Shown one piece after another: positions 36,259 to 44,901 of a stretch of DNA of 64,000 nucleotides. The DNA comes from Alkalihalobacillus pseudalcaliphilus. GTDB taxonomy: Bacteria > Bacillota > Bacilli > Bacillales > Bacillaceae_D. A model generated the notes under the pieces. That model searched no databases. It worked only from the letters and a program-made list of their open reading frames with translations, and was not told the origin of the DNA. The stretch's first letter is position 1, and the number at the start of each line of letters is the position of its first letter. The stretch spans positions 284,755-348,754 of the forward strand of contig NZ_JAQQWS010000004.1 of the NCBI RefSeq assembly GCF_028610675.1, given 5' to 3'. The translations under genes were made by a program, and so were the position numbers.

Positions 36259-36365
36259 GGCTATCACCTCATATTAGTAGTATATTTTTTATATTCCTTT
36301 TTTTAAAAATATGAAACAAGTTTGTGATGTAGCATCAAGAATGACAAAAGGAAGGGTTTTTATTT

Positions 36366-36860
36366 GTGAATATCAGACAAGTATTAAAAAGCGACCAAGT
36401 TACTTATCAACAAATTCGTTTAGAAGCATTGGAGAAAGAGCCCTATTTGTTTGCTGATTCCTTTGAGCAATTACGTGATCGGGACCTTTCTTTTTATGAA
36501 CAAGAATTAGAAAATAGATCTCAACCTGTGTTTGGTGCATTTGTAGATGAACAATTAGTAGGAATCATCTCACTACGTTTTTATCCGATTGAAAAGATGG
36601 CGCACAAAGCCATGATCGGAAGGTTTTATGTGAAAGAAAAGGTTAGAGGGCAATCAATTGGAAAGGCTCTATTTGAAGTAGTGATGGAGAAGGCTAAAGG
36701 TGAAGGGATAGAACAAATCCAGCTTGTGGTAGCAGCCACAAATGAACAGGCCATTAAAGTTTATGAAAAGCAAGGATTTCAAAGGTACGCCTATGAAGTA
36801 AATGCTTTAAAAGTCGGCGACGTCTACGTAGATGAAATGTATTATGTGAAAAAAATCTAA
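36366..36860 (+). CDS. GNAT family N-acetyltransferase
   Basis: 164 aa. IGRFYVKEKVRGQSIGKALFE near residue 77 (shown in part) carries the RGQxxGKAL acetyl-CoA loop, and NEQAIKVYEKQGFQ near residue 125 is motif B. GTG start with AAAGGAAGGG upstream. Substrate unknown. Confidence 0.85.
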   Translation: MNIRQVLKSDQVTYQQIRLEALEKEPYLFADSFEQLRDRDLSFYEQELENRSQPVFGAFVDEQLVGIISLRFYPIEKMAHKAMIGRFYVKEKVRGQSIGKALFEVVMEKAKGEGIEQIQLVVAATNEQAIKVYEKQGFQRYAYEVNALKVGDVYVDEMYYVKKI

Positions 36861-36952
36861 AATTCTAGTCGAGTGATTTAGTAGCAATAGATGAATGGAC
36901 ACGATACGGCAAGAAAATAGCGAGCTAAGTCCTAACCGGAATTGCGATTAGA

Positions 36953-37130
36953 TCAGCGCCACCAAGTAGTGGCGCCTTCTTAAACATCTGGCCCGTTTAC
37001 AACTCCATCACCATGAGGAGTCGCACGCACAAAAAGGGAGCCGTGTCCTGTTAAGTCATATATCGCAAGATAGATGACCAGCTAACTTCAAGGCACAAAC
37101 TATCGCTCCTAAGTACACTTTCATACAAAA
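36953..37130 (+). repeat. Dispersed repeat, type-1 interior (copy D)
   Basis: Contains GGCCCGTTTACAACTC, CACCATGAGGAGTCG, AAAAAGGGAGC-GTGTCCT, AGATGACCAGCTAACTTCAA and the right end CTAAGTACACTTTCATACAA. The same blocks in the same order occur at 44171-44407 and, inverted, at 48611-48795. It ends inside the next terminator. Confidence 0.85.
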
Positions 37131-37162
37131 AGCCGCTGATATGAAAATATCAGCGGCTTTTA
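37127..37162. terminator. Bidirectional terminator for the LysM-SleB gene
   Basis: AAAAAGCCGCTGATA pairs with TATCAGCGGCTTTT around TGAAAA. Confidence 0.85.
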
Positions 37163-37179
37163 CATGTGTAGAATATCAT

Positions 37180-37767
37180 TTATTTAGAAAACACGTGGTT
37201 ACCAATTGTAACCGTTTCTGTACGTGTTGCATTCCAATGATTTGTAGCGATAGCTGGGTTATAGAAGAAGATAGAGCCTTGTCCTTGACCGTTAAAGGCT
37301 AAAGCCTCGCGTACAGCACGGATTGATTCTTCATCTGCTGCTTGATTAATCTCACCATTCATGTATGGCGTAAACGCATAATGCCCACTTGGTGTTACTT
37401 CTTGAATAACTTCAGTAATCGTATTAGGAAAATCTTTATGGTCTACTCTATTTAAAACAACTGTAGCAACCGCTACTTTTCCTGCATAAGGTTCACCAAC
37501 GGCTTCAGCTCGAACAAGTCTTGCAAGAAGATCCATTTCTTCGACAGAGATAGATTCTGGAATCGAAAGCGTCTCACCAACCATAATCATGTTCCCAGAT
37601 TTAGTATTTGCTTCTTTTAAAGCATGTACAGAAACGCCATATTCCTGTCCAATCAAATATAAACTGTCTCCTCGTTTAACCTCATGTGTTGTTGCAGCCT
37701 TGGCATCATTTGTAAATAAGAAAGCAAATGAAAAAGCGGCTGTTAATGTAATAAGCATTTTTTTCAT
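37180..37767 (-). CDS. LysM domain cell-wall hydrolase, SleB/CwlJ type
   Basis: 195 aa. Signal peptide 1-24 ending in DAKA, a LysM domain (about 27-70: HEVKRGDSLYLIGQEYGVS ... GETLSIP) and a Hydrolase_2/SleB catalytic domain (about 78-193: LLARLVRAEAVGEPYAGKVA, in part, containing the catalytic Glu of the RAEA motif; AVATVVLNRV). Members cut spore or vegetative peptidoglycan; B. subtilis YkvT is the closest in size that I recall. A WalR-like half-matched box lies at 37960. Start follows GGAGGAATC. Confidence 0.88.
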   Translation of the reverse strand: MKKMLITLTAAFSFAFLFTNDAKAATTHEVKRGDSLYLIGQEYGVSVHALKEANTKSGNMIMVGETLSIPESISVEEMDLLARLVRAEAVGEPYAGKVAVATVVLNRVDHKDFPNTITEVIQEVTPSGHYAFTPYMNGEINQAADEESIRAVREALAFNGQGQGSIFFYNPAIATNHWNATRTETVTIGNHVFSK

Positions 37768-37959
37768 GCTATGATTCCTCCTTTTAATAATAGAAAGGTT
37801 ATTGATTGCCTCAAAAAAACAATCAAAATTAAATCTATCATAAAGAAAAGTGAATTAGGGCAAGAAATTGTTACCATTTCGATGGGAGATTGGTGGCATT
37901 CCTGTAATAGCACGTGTTAAGAGCAAAATTTACAGTTCTGTATGAACTATTACGTTTTT

Positions 37960-37976
37960 GTAACATAACGATAACG
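37960..37976 (-). promoter_or_regulatory. Possible WalR-type box upstream of the LysM-SleB gene
   Basis: On the minus strand CGTTAT-CGTTA-TGTTAC fits TGTWAH-N5-TGTWAH with one mismatch. It is about 190 bp from the start codon in the 413-bp divergent region 37768-38180, in which no other clear element was seen. Confidence 0.35.
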
Positions 37977-38180
37977 AAGCGAATTTTCTATAGTTAGCTT
38001 ATTAGGCTCGAACGTTAGTAATGGCTTTAAATATGCTTAAAGTCTAACATAATGAAATGAAATAATTCTAAAATATGGATCGATAATATGAATCTTTTTC
38101 CATAGTCAGCTATGATTTCGTTATGCTAGTATTCAAAACAGGCAAGACATAAAATTAAATTTCTCAGGAGGTAAGTTTAT

Positions 38181-39089
38181 ATGAAAAAGATGATCGCAAC
38201 ATCATTTTTAGCAGCAACAATCGCTGTTACTGGTTTTTCTGCACAAGCAGATGCCCATCATACATTGACACCAATTAAAAAGGAGTTCTCTTACCAAACG
38301 GTTCAATTGAATCAAGCAGACATGGAGAATCTTTCAGCTTGGGCAGAAGGAAAGTTAGCTGAAATTTTAAATGGTAATGAAATGAAAGCACATGTTTGGA
38401 AAGTAGTTGTTCCATTTATTTTCGGTGACTATTTTGATAAAGATAGTGATGAGAAGAAACCTATCGAACAAAAACCGGAAGATACAGTGAAGGAAGAGCC
38501 GAAAGAAGAACAAGTAAACAATGAACCTAAGGAAGAAATTCAATCAAAACCAGAGGAAAAGCCAGTACCTAAGCCTGAACCACAACCAGAAGTAGAGCAA
38601 CCTAAAGAGGAAGTGGAACAGCCTGCACCCGCTCCAGAAGAAGAGCAACCGGTTGTTGAAGAGCCTAGTGTAGAAGAGCAACCACAAGAGCAGGAGCAAC
38701 AAGCTTCTGTATCTGCAGAAGAGCAACAAATGGTAGATGCAGTTAACCAAGAGCGTCAACAAAGAGGTTTAGCACCATTAAAAATTAATCAAGAATTAAC
38801 ACATGTTGCAAGAGTTAAAGCTCAAGATATGATTGATAACAATTATTTTGCTCATAATTCACCAACATATGGCTCTCCATTTGATATGTTAAATCAATTT
38901 GGTATTTCTTATCGTACCGCTGGTGAGAACTTAGCGGGGAACCAAAATGTCAACGCGGCACACCAAGCATTAATGAATTCACAAGGACACCGTGAAAACA
39001 TTTTAAATGGTAATTATACAGAGGTTGGAATCGGCGTTGTTGATGGTGGACCATATGGAAAAATGTTTGTTCAACTTTTTAAAGGCTAA
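38181..39089 (+). CDS. Secreted CAP/SCP domain protein (YkwD-like)
   Basis: 302 aa. Signal peptide 1-26 (cut near AQADA-HH), a short N-terminal region, a long Pro/Glu/Gln/Lys low-complexity linker (about 90-175) that would be extended and acidic, and a C-terminal CAP domain (about 182-300: AVNQERQQRGLAPL, YFAHNSPTYGSP, AGENLAG, SQGHRENILNGNYTEVGIG). CAP proteins are cell-surface proteins of uncertain activity; the B. subtilis counterpart is YkwD. AGGAGGT precedes the ATG. Confidence 0.9.
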   Translation: MKKMIATSFLAATIAVTGFSAQADAHHTLTPIKKEFSYQTVQLNQADMENLSAWAEGKLAEILNGNEMKAHVWKVVVPFIFGDYFDKDSDEKKPIEQKPEDTVKEEPKEEQVNNEPKEEIQSKPEEKPVPKPEPQPEVEQPKEEVEQPAPAPEEEQPVVEEPSVEEQPQEQEQQASVSAEEQQMVDAVNQERQQRGLAPLKINQELTHVARVKAQDMIDNNYFAHNSPTYGSPFDMLNQFGISYRTAGENLAGNQNVNAAHQALMNSQGHRENILNGNYTEVGIGVVDGGPYGKMFVQLFKG

Positions 39090-39106
39090 GCAATCATAGT
39101 CAATTT

Positions 39107-39140
39107 ATACCTCAGTCTCTGAAGGCTGGGGTATTTTTAT
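39107..39140 (+). terminator. Terminator of the CAP gene
   Basis: ATACCTCAG pairs with CTGGGGTAT (one wobble), followed by TTTTTAT. Confidence 0.75.
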
Positions 39141-39207
39141 ACATAATTAGGAAATAGATCAAAAATAACGTAAGTATACCATTAGGATTAGGTCTTTTTA
39201 ACTGATT

Positions 39208-39246
39208 TGTTATCGAATTGTAATCTTTGTGTTATCTAACTGTAAT
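39208..39246 (+). promoter_or_regulatory. Two WalR-type boxes upstream of the carboxypeptidase gene
   Basis: TGTTAT-CGAAT-TGTAAT (39208-39224) and TGTTAT-CTAAC-TGTAAT (39230-39246) both match the WalR/YycF direct repeat TGTWAH-N5-TGTWAH exactly. Their starts are 22 bp apart, two helical turns, so two dimers could sit on one face of the DNA (inference). Confidence 0.75.
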
Positions 39247-39298
39247 TAGATTCTTTTAGTCTAATTTTTGAGAGAATTTTTTGTGAGGAGGACTTCTG

Positions 39299-40417
39299 TT
39301 GTTTAGGCAAAAAATCATATATGTGTTTCTTGGTATTGTTGTGCTTAGCCTTAGTCTGACTGATAAAAATGTAGAAGCCACATCGAATCCAAACTTTCAA
39401 TTTCATAGTGAGGTCGCTTTGTTAATTGATCAAAAAAGTGGCGAAATTCTTTATGATCAATTAGCGGAACAGCGTATGTATCCTGCTAGTATCACCAAGA
39501 TAATAACAGGGATTATTGCAATTGAACAAGGAAATTTAGAAGATATCGTTAAAGTTAGTAAAGAAGCGACAGAAGTCATTGGGACACGTGTTTATTTATT
39601 AGAAGATGAAGAGGTAACACTAGAAAAATTAGTACAAGGATTACTTATTAATTCAGGTAATGATGCTGGTACGGCTATTGCCGAACATATGGATGGAAGT
39701 GAAGAAGCCTTTGCCAAAAGGATGAATGATTTCGTTCAAGAAGAGATTGGTGTTGAGAATACCAATTTTACAAATCCACATGGTTTGTTTGATGAGGATC
39801 ATTATACAACGGCACTTGATATGGCTCGAATCACTCAATATGCGATGAAAAATGAGACATTTCAAGAAATCGTCAGTACAAAAGATATGGAATGGATTGG
39901 AGAAGGGTGGGAGACAACGCTTTATAATCACCATCGGCTTCTTTGGGATTATGAAGGAACGACTGGTGTGAAGAACGGGTTCGTTTCACAGTCAGGCTAT
40001 ACGTTAGTAACTTCTGCCGAACGTGATGATCAAGAATTTATTGCGGTAACATTAAAATCAGCCAATGCCCGTACCGCTTATCAAGATACGATTCAATTGT
40101 TGAATTATGGATTTGAGCATTTTGAAACGGGCAAAGTACCTGAAAATAAGCAGTTTTTCTCTGATGATGGAGAAGAGTATATCGTTCAAGAGGATGTTTA
40201 TTTTACGCAAATGTTAGATGAGCAAATCGAGTATGAACTTACTCCTGCCAATAAATTAGCTATTGTTGGTGATAATGACCGAACGATTAAGAAAGTGGCT
40301 TTAGAGCAAATTGAAGTGGAGCCAATCCTAACAAAAGCTGAGCTTGAGGAAAAAGAAGCAGAGCAAGGCTTGTTTACACGATTTTGGGACTGGGTAAGCC
40401 AGCTGTTTTCCAAATAA
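39299..40417 (+). CDS. D-alanyl-D-alanine carboxypeptidase (peptidase S11)
   Basis: 372 aa from TTG 39299 with GAGGAGG seven bases upstream. Signal peptide 1-27. SxxK motif is SITK (in PASITKIITG) near residue 63, SxN is SGN (LINSGNDAG) near residue 118. The third motif, normally KTG, reads KNG (TTGVKNGFVSQSGY) near residue 224. An extra C-terminal region ends in an amphipathic TRFWDWVSQLFSK that could bind the membrane, as in low-molecular-weight PBPs. It trims the terminal D-Ala of peptidoglycan stem peptides. Two exact WalR-type boxes lie upstream. Confidence 0.9.
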   Translation: MFRQKIIYVFLGIVVLSLSLTDKNVEATSNPNFQFHSEVALLIDQKSGEILYDQLAEQRMYPASITKIITGIIAIEQGNLEDIVKVSKEATEVIGTRVYLLEDEEVTLEKLVQGLLINSGNDAGTAIAEHMDGSEEAFAKRMNDFVQEEIGVENTNFTNPHGLFDEDHYTTALDMARITQYAMKNETFQEIVSTKDMEWIGEGWETTLYNHHRLLWDYEGTTGVKNGFVSQSGYTLVTSAERDDQEFIAVTLKSANARTAYQDTIQLLNYGFEHFETGKVPENKQFFSDDGEEYIVQEDVYFTQMLDEQIEYELTPANKLAIVGDNDRTIKKVALEQIEVEPILTKAELEEKEAEQGLFTRFWDWVSQLFSK

Positions 40418-40424
40418 AAAGTTG

Positions 40425-40457
40425 AAGACCTAATCATTAAAATGATTAGGTCTTTTT
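40425..40457. terminator. Bidirectional terminator
   Basis: AAGACCTAATCATT pairs perfectly with AATGATTAGGTCTT, with T/A runs on both sides. Shared by the carboxypeptidase gene and coaA, whose stop codon is inside it. Confidence 0.85.
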
Positions 40458-41399
40458 GATCTTAATATCGGTTACACGGTGTCCAGTCCCTTTTTTTAAT
40501 ATGAGGTCGGCACGGTATTTGGTTGGTTTGATATTTTTTTCTAAGTTAACTTTGTTGACTGTATTCCAAACATCTGTTGCAAAAGCGATGGCTTCATCAG
40601 TAGAAAGGTTGCGATGTTGGTGGAAATAAGAACTCGGGTCTTGAAAAGCTGTATTTTGTAAAAGTTTAAACCTTTCAATATACCATTGCTTAATGTTTGA
40701 TTCATCGGCATCGACATAAATCGAATAATCAAAGAAGTCGGATACAAAAATCATCGGGATGTTTGTTTTCTTTTTATTAACTTGCAAAACATTAATACCT
40801 TCAACGATGACGACATCTGGTTGATTGATAATTTGTTTCTCATGATGAAGACGGTCATAGGTGAGGTGCGAATACATGGGCACCTCCATATATGGGGCGC
40901 CTGATTTTAAATCCGTTAAGAATTCGATTAAACTTTCAATATCATAACTTTCAGGAAAGCCCTTACGTTTCATTAATTGACGTTCTGTTAGAGTGGCATT
41001 TGGTAGTAAAAAACCGTCGGTTGTGACGAGGTCCACTTTAGGTTTGGATGGCCATTGCGAAATTAGTGCTTGGATAAGCCGTGCGGTTGTACTTTTTCCT
41101 ACGGATACACTTCCGGCAATGCCAATTACAAAGGGTACTTTTTTTGTTTTTCTTTCTAAAAATAGGTTCATTTCTTGGTGTAATTTCATTGAGTGCGTCA
41201 TTTGAACATAAAGCATATGAGAAAGTGGTAAATAAATATCACTTACTTCATCTGTTGATATAATTTGATCAATTCCTTGTAATAATCCAATTTCCTGGGT
41301 TGATAAATTAGCATGTTTCGGTTTCGTTAACGATGACCATTCAGTACGGGTGAAATGGCTATAAGCTTCTGTAGATTTCATAGTTAGATTCACTGTCAT
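40446..41399 (-). CDS. coaA: Pantothenate kinase, type I
   Basis: 317 aa. P-loop GIAGSVSVGKSTTARL near residue 97; TTDGFLLPN, KRKGFPESYD and the PxYSHLTYD region follow as in CoaA. It catalyses the first, feedback-inhibited step of coenzyme A synthesis. AAAGGAG lies ten bases before the ATG. Monocistronic. Confidence 0.95.
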   Translation of the reverse strand: MTVNLTMKSTEAYSHFTRTEWSSLTKPKHANLSTQEIGLLQGIDQIISTDEVSDIYLPLSHMLYVQMTHSMKLHQEMNLFLERKTKKVPFVIGIAGSVSVGKSTTARLIQALISQWPSKPKVDLVTTDGFLLPNATLTERQLMKRKGFPESYDIESLIEFLTDLKSGAPYMEVPMYSHLTYDRLHHEKQIINQPDVVIVEGINVLQVNKKKTNIPMIFVSDFFDYSIYVDADESNIKQWYIERFKLLQNTAFQDPSSYFHQHRNLSTDEAIAFATDVWNTVNKVNLEKNIKPTKYRADLILKKGTGHRVTDIKIKKT

Positions 41400-41545
41400 C
41401 AGACTAAGGCTCCTTTAATAAAAGACATCAGACCTGTCGTCTTTCACTCCATTTATTACGACATGATAATACCGACATCATACCAAAGGATGTGCAATTG
41501 AACAACAAATTATTATCAATTTTAATTTTGTTATTATTTTCTATG

Positions 41546-41640
41546 TTTTGTATGCATGTTACCTTGGGCGACGGGTTGTGCCTTGAAGTTAGCTCGTCAT
41601 CCATCTTACGATAAATGACCTTAGCAGGACAATGCGAAGA
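41546..41640 (-). repeat. Dispersed repeat fragment, inverted (copy E)
   Basis: Reads as the complement of the type-1 right half: degraded right end TTTTGTATG ... CTTGGGCGA, then TTGTGCCTTGAAGTTAGCTC, GTCATCCATC and ATAAATGACCTTAGCAGGAC. The rest of 41400-41744 is AT-rich with nothing further recognised. Confidence 0.7.
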
Positions 41641-41744
41641 GTTTTAAATGGATATAAATAATTTTATAAAATGTTGAAATTAGGATTCCTTTTCTGGACA
41701 AATCTCTATATAATTAAGCTTGGATATGGATTGAGGAGGAGTGT

Positions 41745-41831
41745 ATGGTGGCTCAAGGTAAGCTTGTGAAGACATTGTCCATCTTATTTATCGTTGGAAC
41801 ATTGAGTCTCATTATTTTTGCAGGAATATAA
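41745..41831 (+). CDS. Single-span membrane peptide, 28 aa
   Basis: MVAQGKLVKT followed by a clear membrane span (LSILFIVGTLSLIIFAGI). The ribosome binding site is GAGGAGGAG at close spacing, a TATAAT lies about 35 bp upstream, and a terminator follows at 41864, so it looks like a complete transcription unit. No family recognised. Confidence 0.7.
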   Translation: MVAQGKLVKTLSILFIVGTLSLIIFAGI

Positions 41832-41863
41832 GAAATTTTGTTAAAATTATATATGACATGTTT

Positions 41864-41901
41864 AGAAAGCTATCAGGTGAATTGAAGGCTTTCTTTTTTT
41901 G
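41864..41901 (+). terminator. Terminator of the 28-aa peptide gene
   Basis: AGAAAGC pairs with GCTTTCT across 17 bases, followed by T7. Confidence 0.65.
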
Positions 41902-41941
41902 ATTGTTAGAAATAGAATGTGATGACAAGAGGTGATACTGT

Positions 41942-44098
41942 TTGAAATGTATTATTACTGAAAAACCATCTGTTGCCAAAAATATAGCTGATGCTTTAAA
42001 GATAAAGACCAAAAAAGAAGGTTTCTTTGAAGGAAAAGGTTTTGTTATTACGTGGGCATTTGGCCATTTGTTGCAACTCTATGATGCGGTAGATTATCAA
42101 GCTGATATGAAAAGATGGAAAATGGAGAACTTCCCATTTGTACCACCGAAATTTCAATATAAAGTAAAAAGTAGTCGGACGAATCGTACGAAGACCGATT
42201 ATAAAGCATTGCAACAATTTAAATTGATTCAAAGTTTGATGAGAAGACCTGATGTTACTGAGATTATATCTGCGTGTGATTATGATCGGGAAGGACAATT
42301 AATTGGTGATAGTATTATTTATCATCGACCCATTCATAAACCAGTAAAACGACTTTTATTAAATGAGTGGACAGAACAAGAGGTATTGCAAGGCTTACAG
42401 CATGTCAAGTCTAATGAAGACCTTAGAGCTTTGCTCAATGCCGGGATGAGCCGACAATGGACAGATTGGTTATTAGGTATTAATTTGACGTCAGTAGCAA
42501 CATTAAAGTACGGTCAAGGTTCCAAACAAGTATTCAATATTGGTCGAGTGCTGATGCCTACGCTTAAGATTATTTATGACCGAGACCAGGAAATTGCTCA
42601 ATTTACAAGTGAAGATTATTTTAAGCTTCAAGTTGACTTTTTAACTGAGAATGGCACCGTTTTTCAAGCTTCCTATCGTGAAAAGGAGAAAGAGCAATTC
42701 CCAGAAAAGAAAAAGTTAGAAGAAATCAAACAGCAGCTTGTATCAAAATTCGGCGAAATAAAAAAGGTAGAAAGGAAAAATAAGAAAGAATATCCTCCTT
42801 ATTTATTTAACTTAACCAATTTACAAGGTTATATGACGAATCGGTATGCCGGATGGTCAGCAGATAAAGTTTTAAAAGTTGCCCAAGCATTATATGAAAA
42901 AAAGTTTATCACTTATCCAAGAACCTCGAGTCAAGCATTAGATGAAAGCCTCAAAGGAAAAACGAAATCGGTCCTCGAAAAAATGAAGGTTGATTACCCC
43001 TTTCAAAATGAGATTCAATTCCATCAATCCAAGAGGATATTTAATAATCAAAAGGTTGAAAGTCATAGTGCTATTATTCCAACATATATGAAACCAACAA
43101 GGTTAACTCCTGATGAGGAAAAGGTTTATACGGCAATTAAAAATCGTTTTATCATGCAGTTTATGCCTTTATTTGAATATGAAGAAACCGTTGTAAATAC
43201 AGAGATTATCGATGCGAATATTGAGGGTTATTTTTATTCTAAAGGGAAACGAGTTTTGCGTTTAGGGTGGAAGCAAGTCGAACAAATGAATACCAATGAA
43301 GTCATCTTACCAGCTTTACAAAAAGGTGAGCGTGTTCAAGTGCAAGGAGTTGAAGTAACGGATCATCAAACACAGCCTCCTAAGCCGCATTCTGAAAAGA
43401 CGTTACTGCGTATGATGGAAACTTGCGGAAAACAAATAAAGGATGAAGTTGAAGTAACAGAAGTTTTATCTGGTTTTAGTATTGGAACTCCAGCAACAAG
43501 GGCAGATACGATCAAAAAACTGAAAGATATTGGTTATATCACAACAAATAAAAAATCATTGATATGTACGCCTTTGGGCAAAGCACTCGTAGAGACATTT
43601 CCGATTCAGCAGTTATTGAACTTAAGCTTTACAGGGAAACTAGAAAAAGCTTTATTTGACATGGAAAAAGATAAAGTATCGAAAGAGCAATTTATGTCAT
43701 TTATTTATCAGTTTACAAATAAAGCGGTAGAGCAGTTAAAAAATGATGAAAGGCTATTACCTGTTAAACTGGCAAAAAGATCTTCACGTGCATCTAGTCC
43801 AATATCTAAAGAAGTATTAGGTACATGTCCACTCTGTCAGCACAATGTAGTTGAAGGGAGAAAAGGATTTGGTTGTAACAATTGGAAAAGTGGCTGCAAA
43901 TTTGTTGTCTGGAAAAATGATTTTTATTTGAAGGCCATGAAGAAAAAAACTACAAAAACAATGGTCAAAACGCTACTTAAAGATGGAATCGTTGAAGTGA
44001 AGGGCTTAACAAGTAAAAATGGCAACAAATTTAACGCAAAGCTGACCTATGAATATCAAAAAGAAAAGCAAACATTCCAATGGAAAATGAAATTTTAA
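41942..44098 (+). CDS. topB: DNA topoisomerase III
   Basis: 718 aa type IA topoisomerase. Toprim domain with E in TEKPSVAKNIA at residue 6 and SACDYDREGQLIGD near residue 112; active-site Tyr in FITYPRTSSQAL near residue 322; C-terminal zinc-ribbon CPLCQHNV ... GFGCNNWKSGCKF near residue 630. TTG start with GAGGTGAT. Relaxes and decatenates DNA. Confidence 0.95.
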   Translation: MKCIITEKPSVAKNIADALKIKTKKEGFFEGKGFVITWAFGHLLQLYDAVDYQADMKRWKMENFPFVPPKFQYKVKSSRTNRTKTDYKALQQFKLIQSLMRRPDVTEIISACDYDREGQLIGDSIIYHRPIHKPVKRLLLNEWTEQEVLQGLQHVKSNEDLRALLNAGMSRQWTDWLLGINLTSVATLKYGQGSKQVFNIGRVLMPTLKIIYDRDQEIAQFTSEDYFKLQVDFLTENGTVFQASYREKEKEQFPEKKKLEEIKQQLVSKFGEIKKVERKNKKEYPPYLFNLTNLQGYMTNRYAGWSADKVLKVAQALYEKKFITYPRTSSQALDESLKGKTKSVLEKMKVDYPFQNEIQFHQSKRIFNNQKVESHSAIIPTYMKPTRLTPDEEKVYTAIKNRFIMQFMPLFEYEETVVNTEIIDANIEGYFYSKGKRVLRLGWKQVEQMNTNEVILPALQKGERVQVQGVEVTDHQTQPPKPHSEKTLLRMMETCGKQIKDEVEVTEVLSGFSIGTPATRADTIKKLKDIGYITTNKKSLICTPLGKALVETFPIQQLLNLSFTGKLEKALFDMEKDKVSKEQFMSFIYQFTNKAVEQLKNDERLLPVKLAKRSSRASSPISKEVLGTCPLCQHNVVEGRKGFGCNNWKSGCKFVVWKNDFYLKAMKKKTTKTMVKTLLKDGIVEVKGLTSKNGNKFNAKLTYEYQKEKQTFQWKMKF

Positions 44099-44170
44099 GA
44101 CTAAAGGAGACATCACCCATAAATATAGCCTGAGTGGTGTAGGAAAAGCCGGAAAGTTTTTCGGTAGCAT

Positions 44171-44407
44171 CGCCCATAAGTAACTTTCATATAAAACTCA
44201 CATCACGAAGCCAATTCACTTCGCCACGAACAAAGATGAAAGTAGTGGCGACTGTTCAAACTGTTGGCCCGTTTACAACTCGATCTCCATCAGGAGTCGG
44301 CCTGAATAAACAGGGAGCACTGTCCTACTAAGGTCATTTATCGAGAGATGGATGACGAGCTAACTTCATGGCACTAACCATTGTCCCTAGATACACTTTC
44401 ATACAAA
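44171..44407 (+). repeat. Dispersed repeat, near full-length type-1 copy (copy F)
   Basis: In order: CATAAGTAACTTTCATATAA, TTCGCCACGAACAAAGATGA plus AAGT, TGTTGGCCCGTTTACAACTC, ATCAGGAGTCGGCC, AACAGGGAGCACTGTCCTAC, GATGGATGACGAGCTAACTT, and right end AGATACACTTTCATACAAAA. Preceded at about 44131 by GTGTAGGAAAAGCCGGAAAG, related to the 63-kb TTGT repeat. Best reference copy for this interior. Confidence 0.85.
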
Positions 44408-44450
44408 AGAGCTGTTCAATCCATAAATTAATGGTTGAGCAGCTCTTTTT
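44406..44450. terminator. Bidirectional terminator
   Basis: AAGAGCTG-TCAA-CCAT pairs with ATGG-TGA-CAGCTCTT with single mismatches around AAATTA; T/A runs flank both sides. Confidence 0.75.
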
Positions 44451-44751
44451 ACTTTTGATTCATTAAGGAAGAAATAAAATCGCCAATAGGTACATCACGA
44501 ATCTCATCAATAATACGGTCAAGCTCTGAGCGTTTTTTTAATGAACCCTCCAAAAGAATTTGAATATTTTGCTCCCTATCGATCAAAATGGATTGGACCG
44601 TTAAAGCTTTAGTAATTAATGCGGCAATAACAGCCAATTCATTAGGAGAAAGCTGGTTATCTTTATGGCGACCTTGTTGTTTATTTGCCTGTTTGGTCTG
44701 ATTAGATTGATTAAAGAAAGGGTTCGAGCCGGATGGACCATACCCATACAT
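44449..44751 (-). CDS. Small hypothetical protein, 100 aa
   Basis: N-terminal Gly/Ser/Asn/Gln-rich tail (MYGYGPSGSNPFFNQSN) followed by a helical domain (about 33-98: LSPNELAVIAALITKALTVQ, then IDREQNIQILLEGSLKK). Site GGGAGGGGA before the ATG. It is the second gene of a two-gene minus-strand unit behind a 43-aa membrane protein. Composition recalls sporulation-associated proteins; no family recognised. Confidence 0.75.
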   Translation of the reverse strand: MYGYGPSGSNPFFNQSNQTKQANKQQGRHKDNQLSPNELAVIAALITKALTVQSILIDREQNIQILLEGSLKKRSELDRIIDEIRDVPIGDFISSLMNQK

Positions 44752-44769
44752 GAATATTCCCCTCCCTTT

Positions 44770-44901
44770 CTAAACATTAAAGGAAAAAATAGGGTTGGGT
44801 GGGGATGTGTCTCCACCTTCATTCCAAATTCCTAATGCGAAGCTAAAAAAAATAAGGGCACCTACCGCAATAAGAAGCAAATACTGCCAATCCTCATTCA
44901 T
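44770..44901 (-). CDS. Small membrane protein, 43 aa
   Basis: MNEDWQYLLLIAVGALIFF begins a single membrane span (about 7-23), then a short polar tail GIWNEGGDTSPPNP. TAGGTGGG precedes the ATG at 44901. It lies 18 bp upstream of the 100-aa gene, whose ribosome binding site overlaps its end. Confidence 0.65.
   Translation of the reverse strand: MNEDWQYLLLIAVGALIFFSFALGIWNEGGDTSPPNPIFSFNV

Noticed and set aside
38544..38762. 72-aa Leu-rich ORF on the minus strand
   Set aside because: It is the antisense of the Glu/Gln/Pro-rich linker of the CAP protein; no ribosome binding site.
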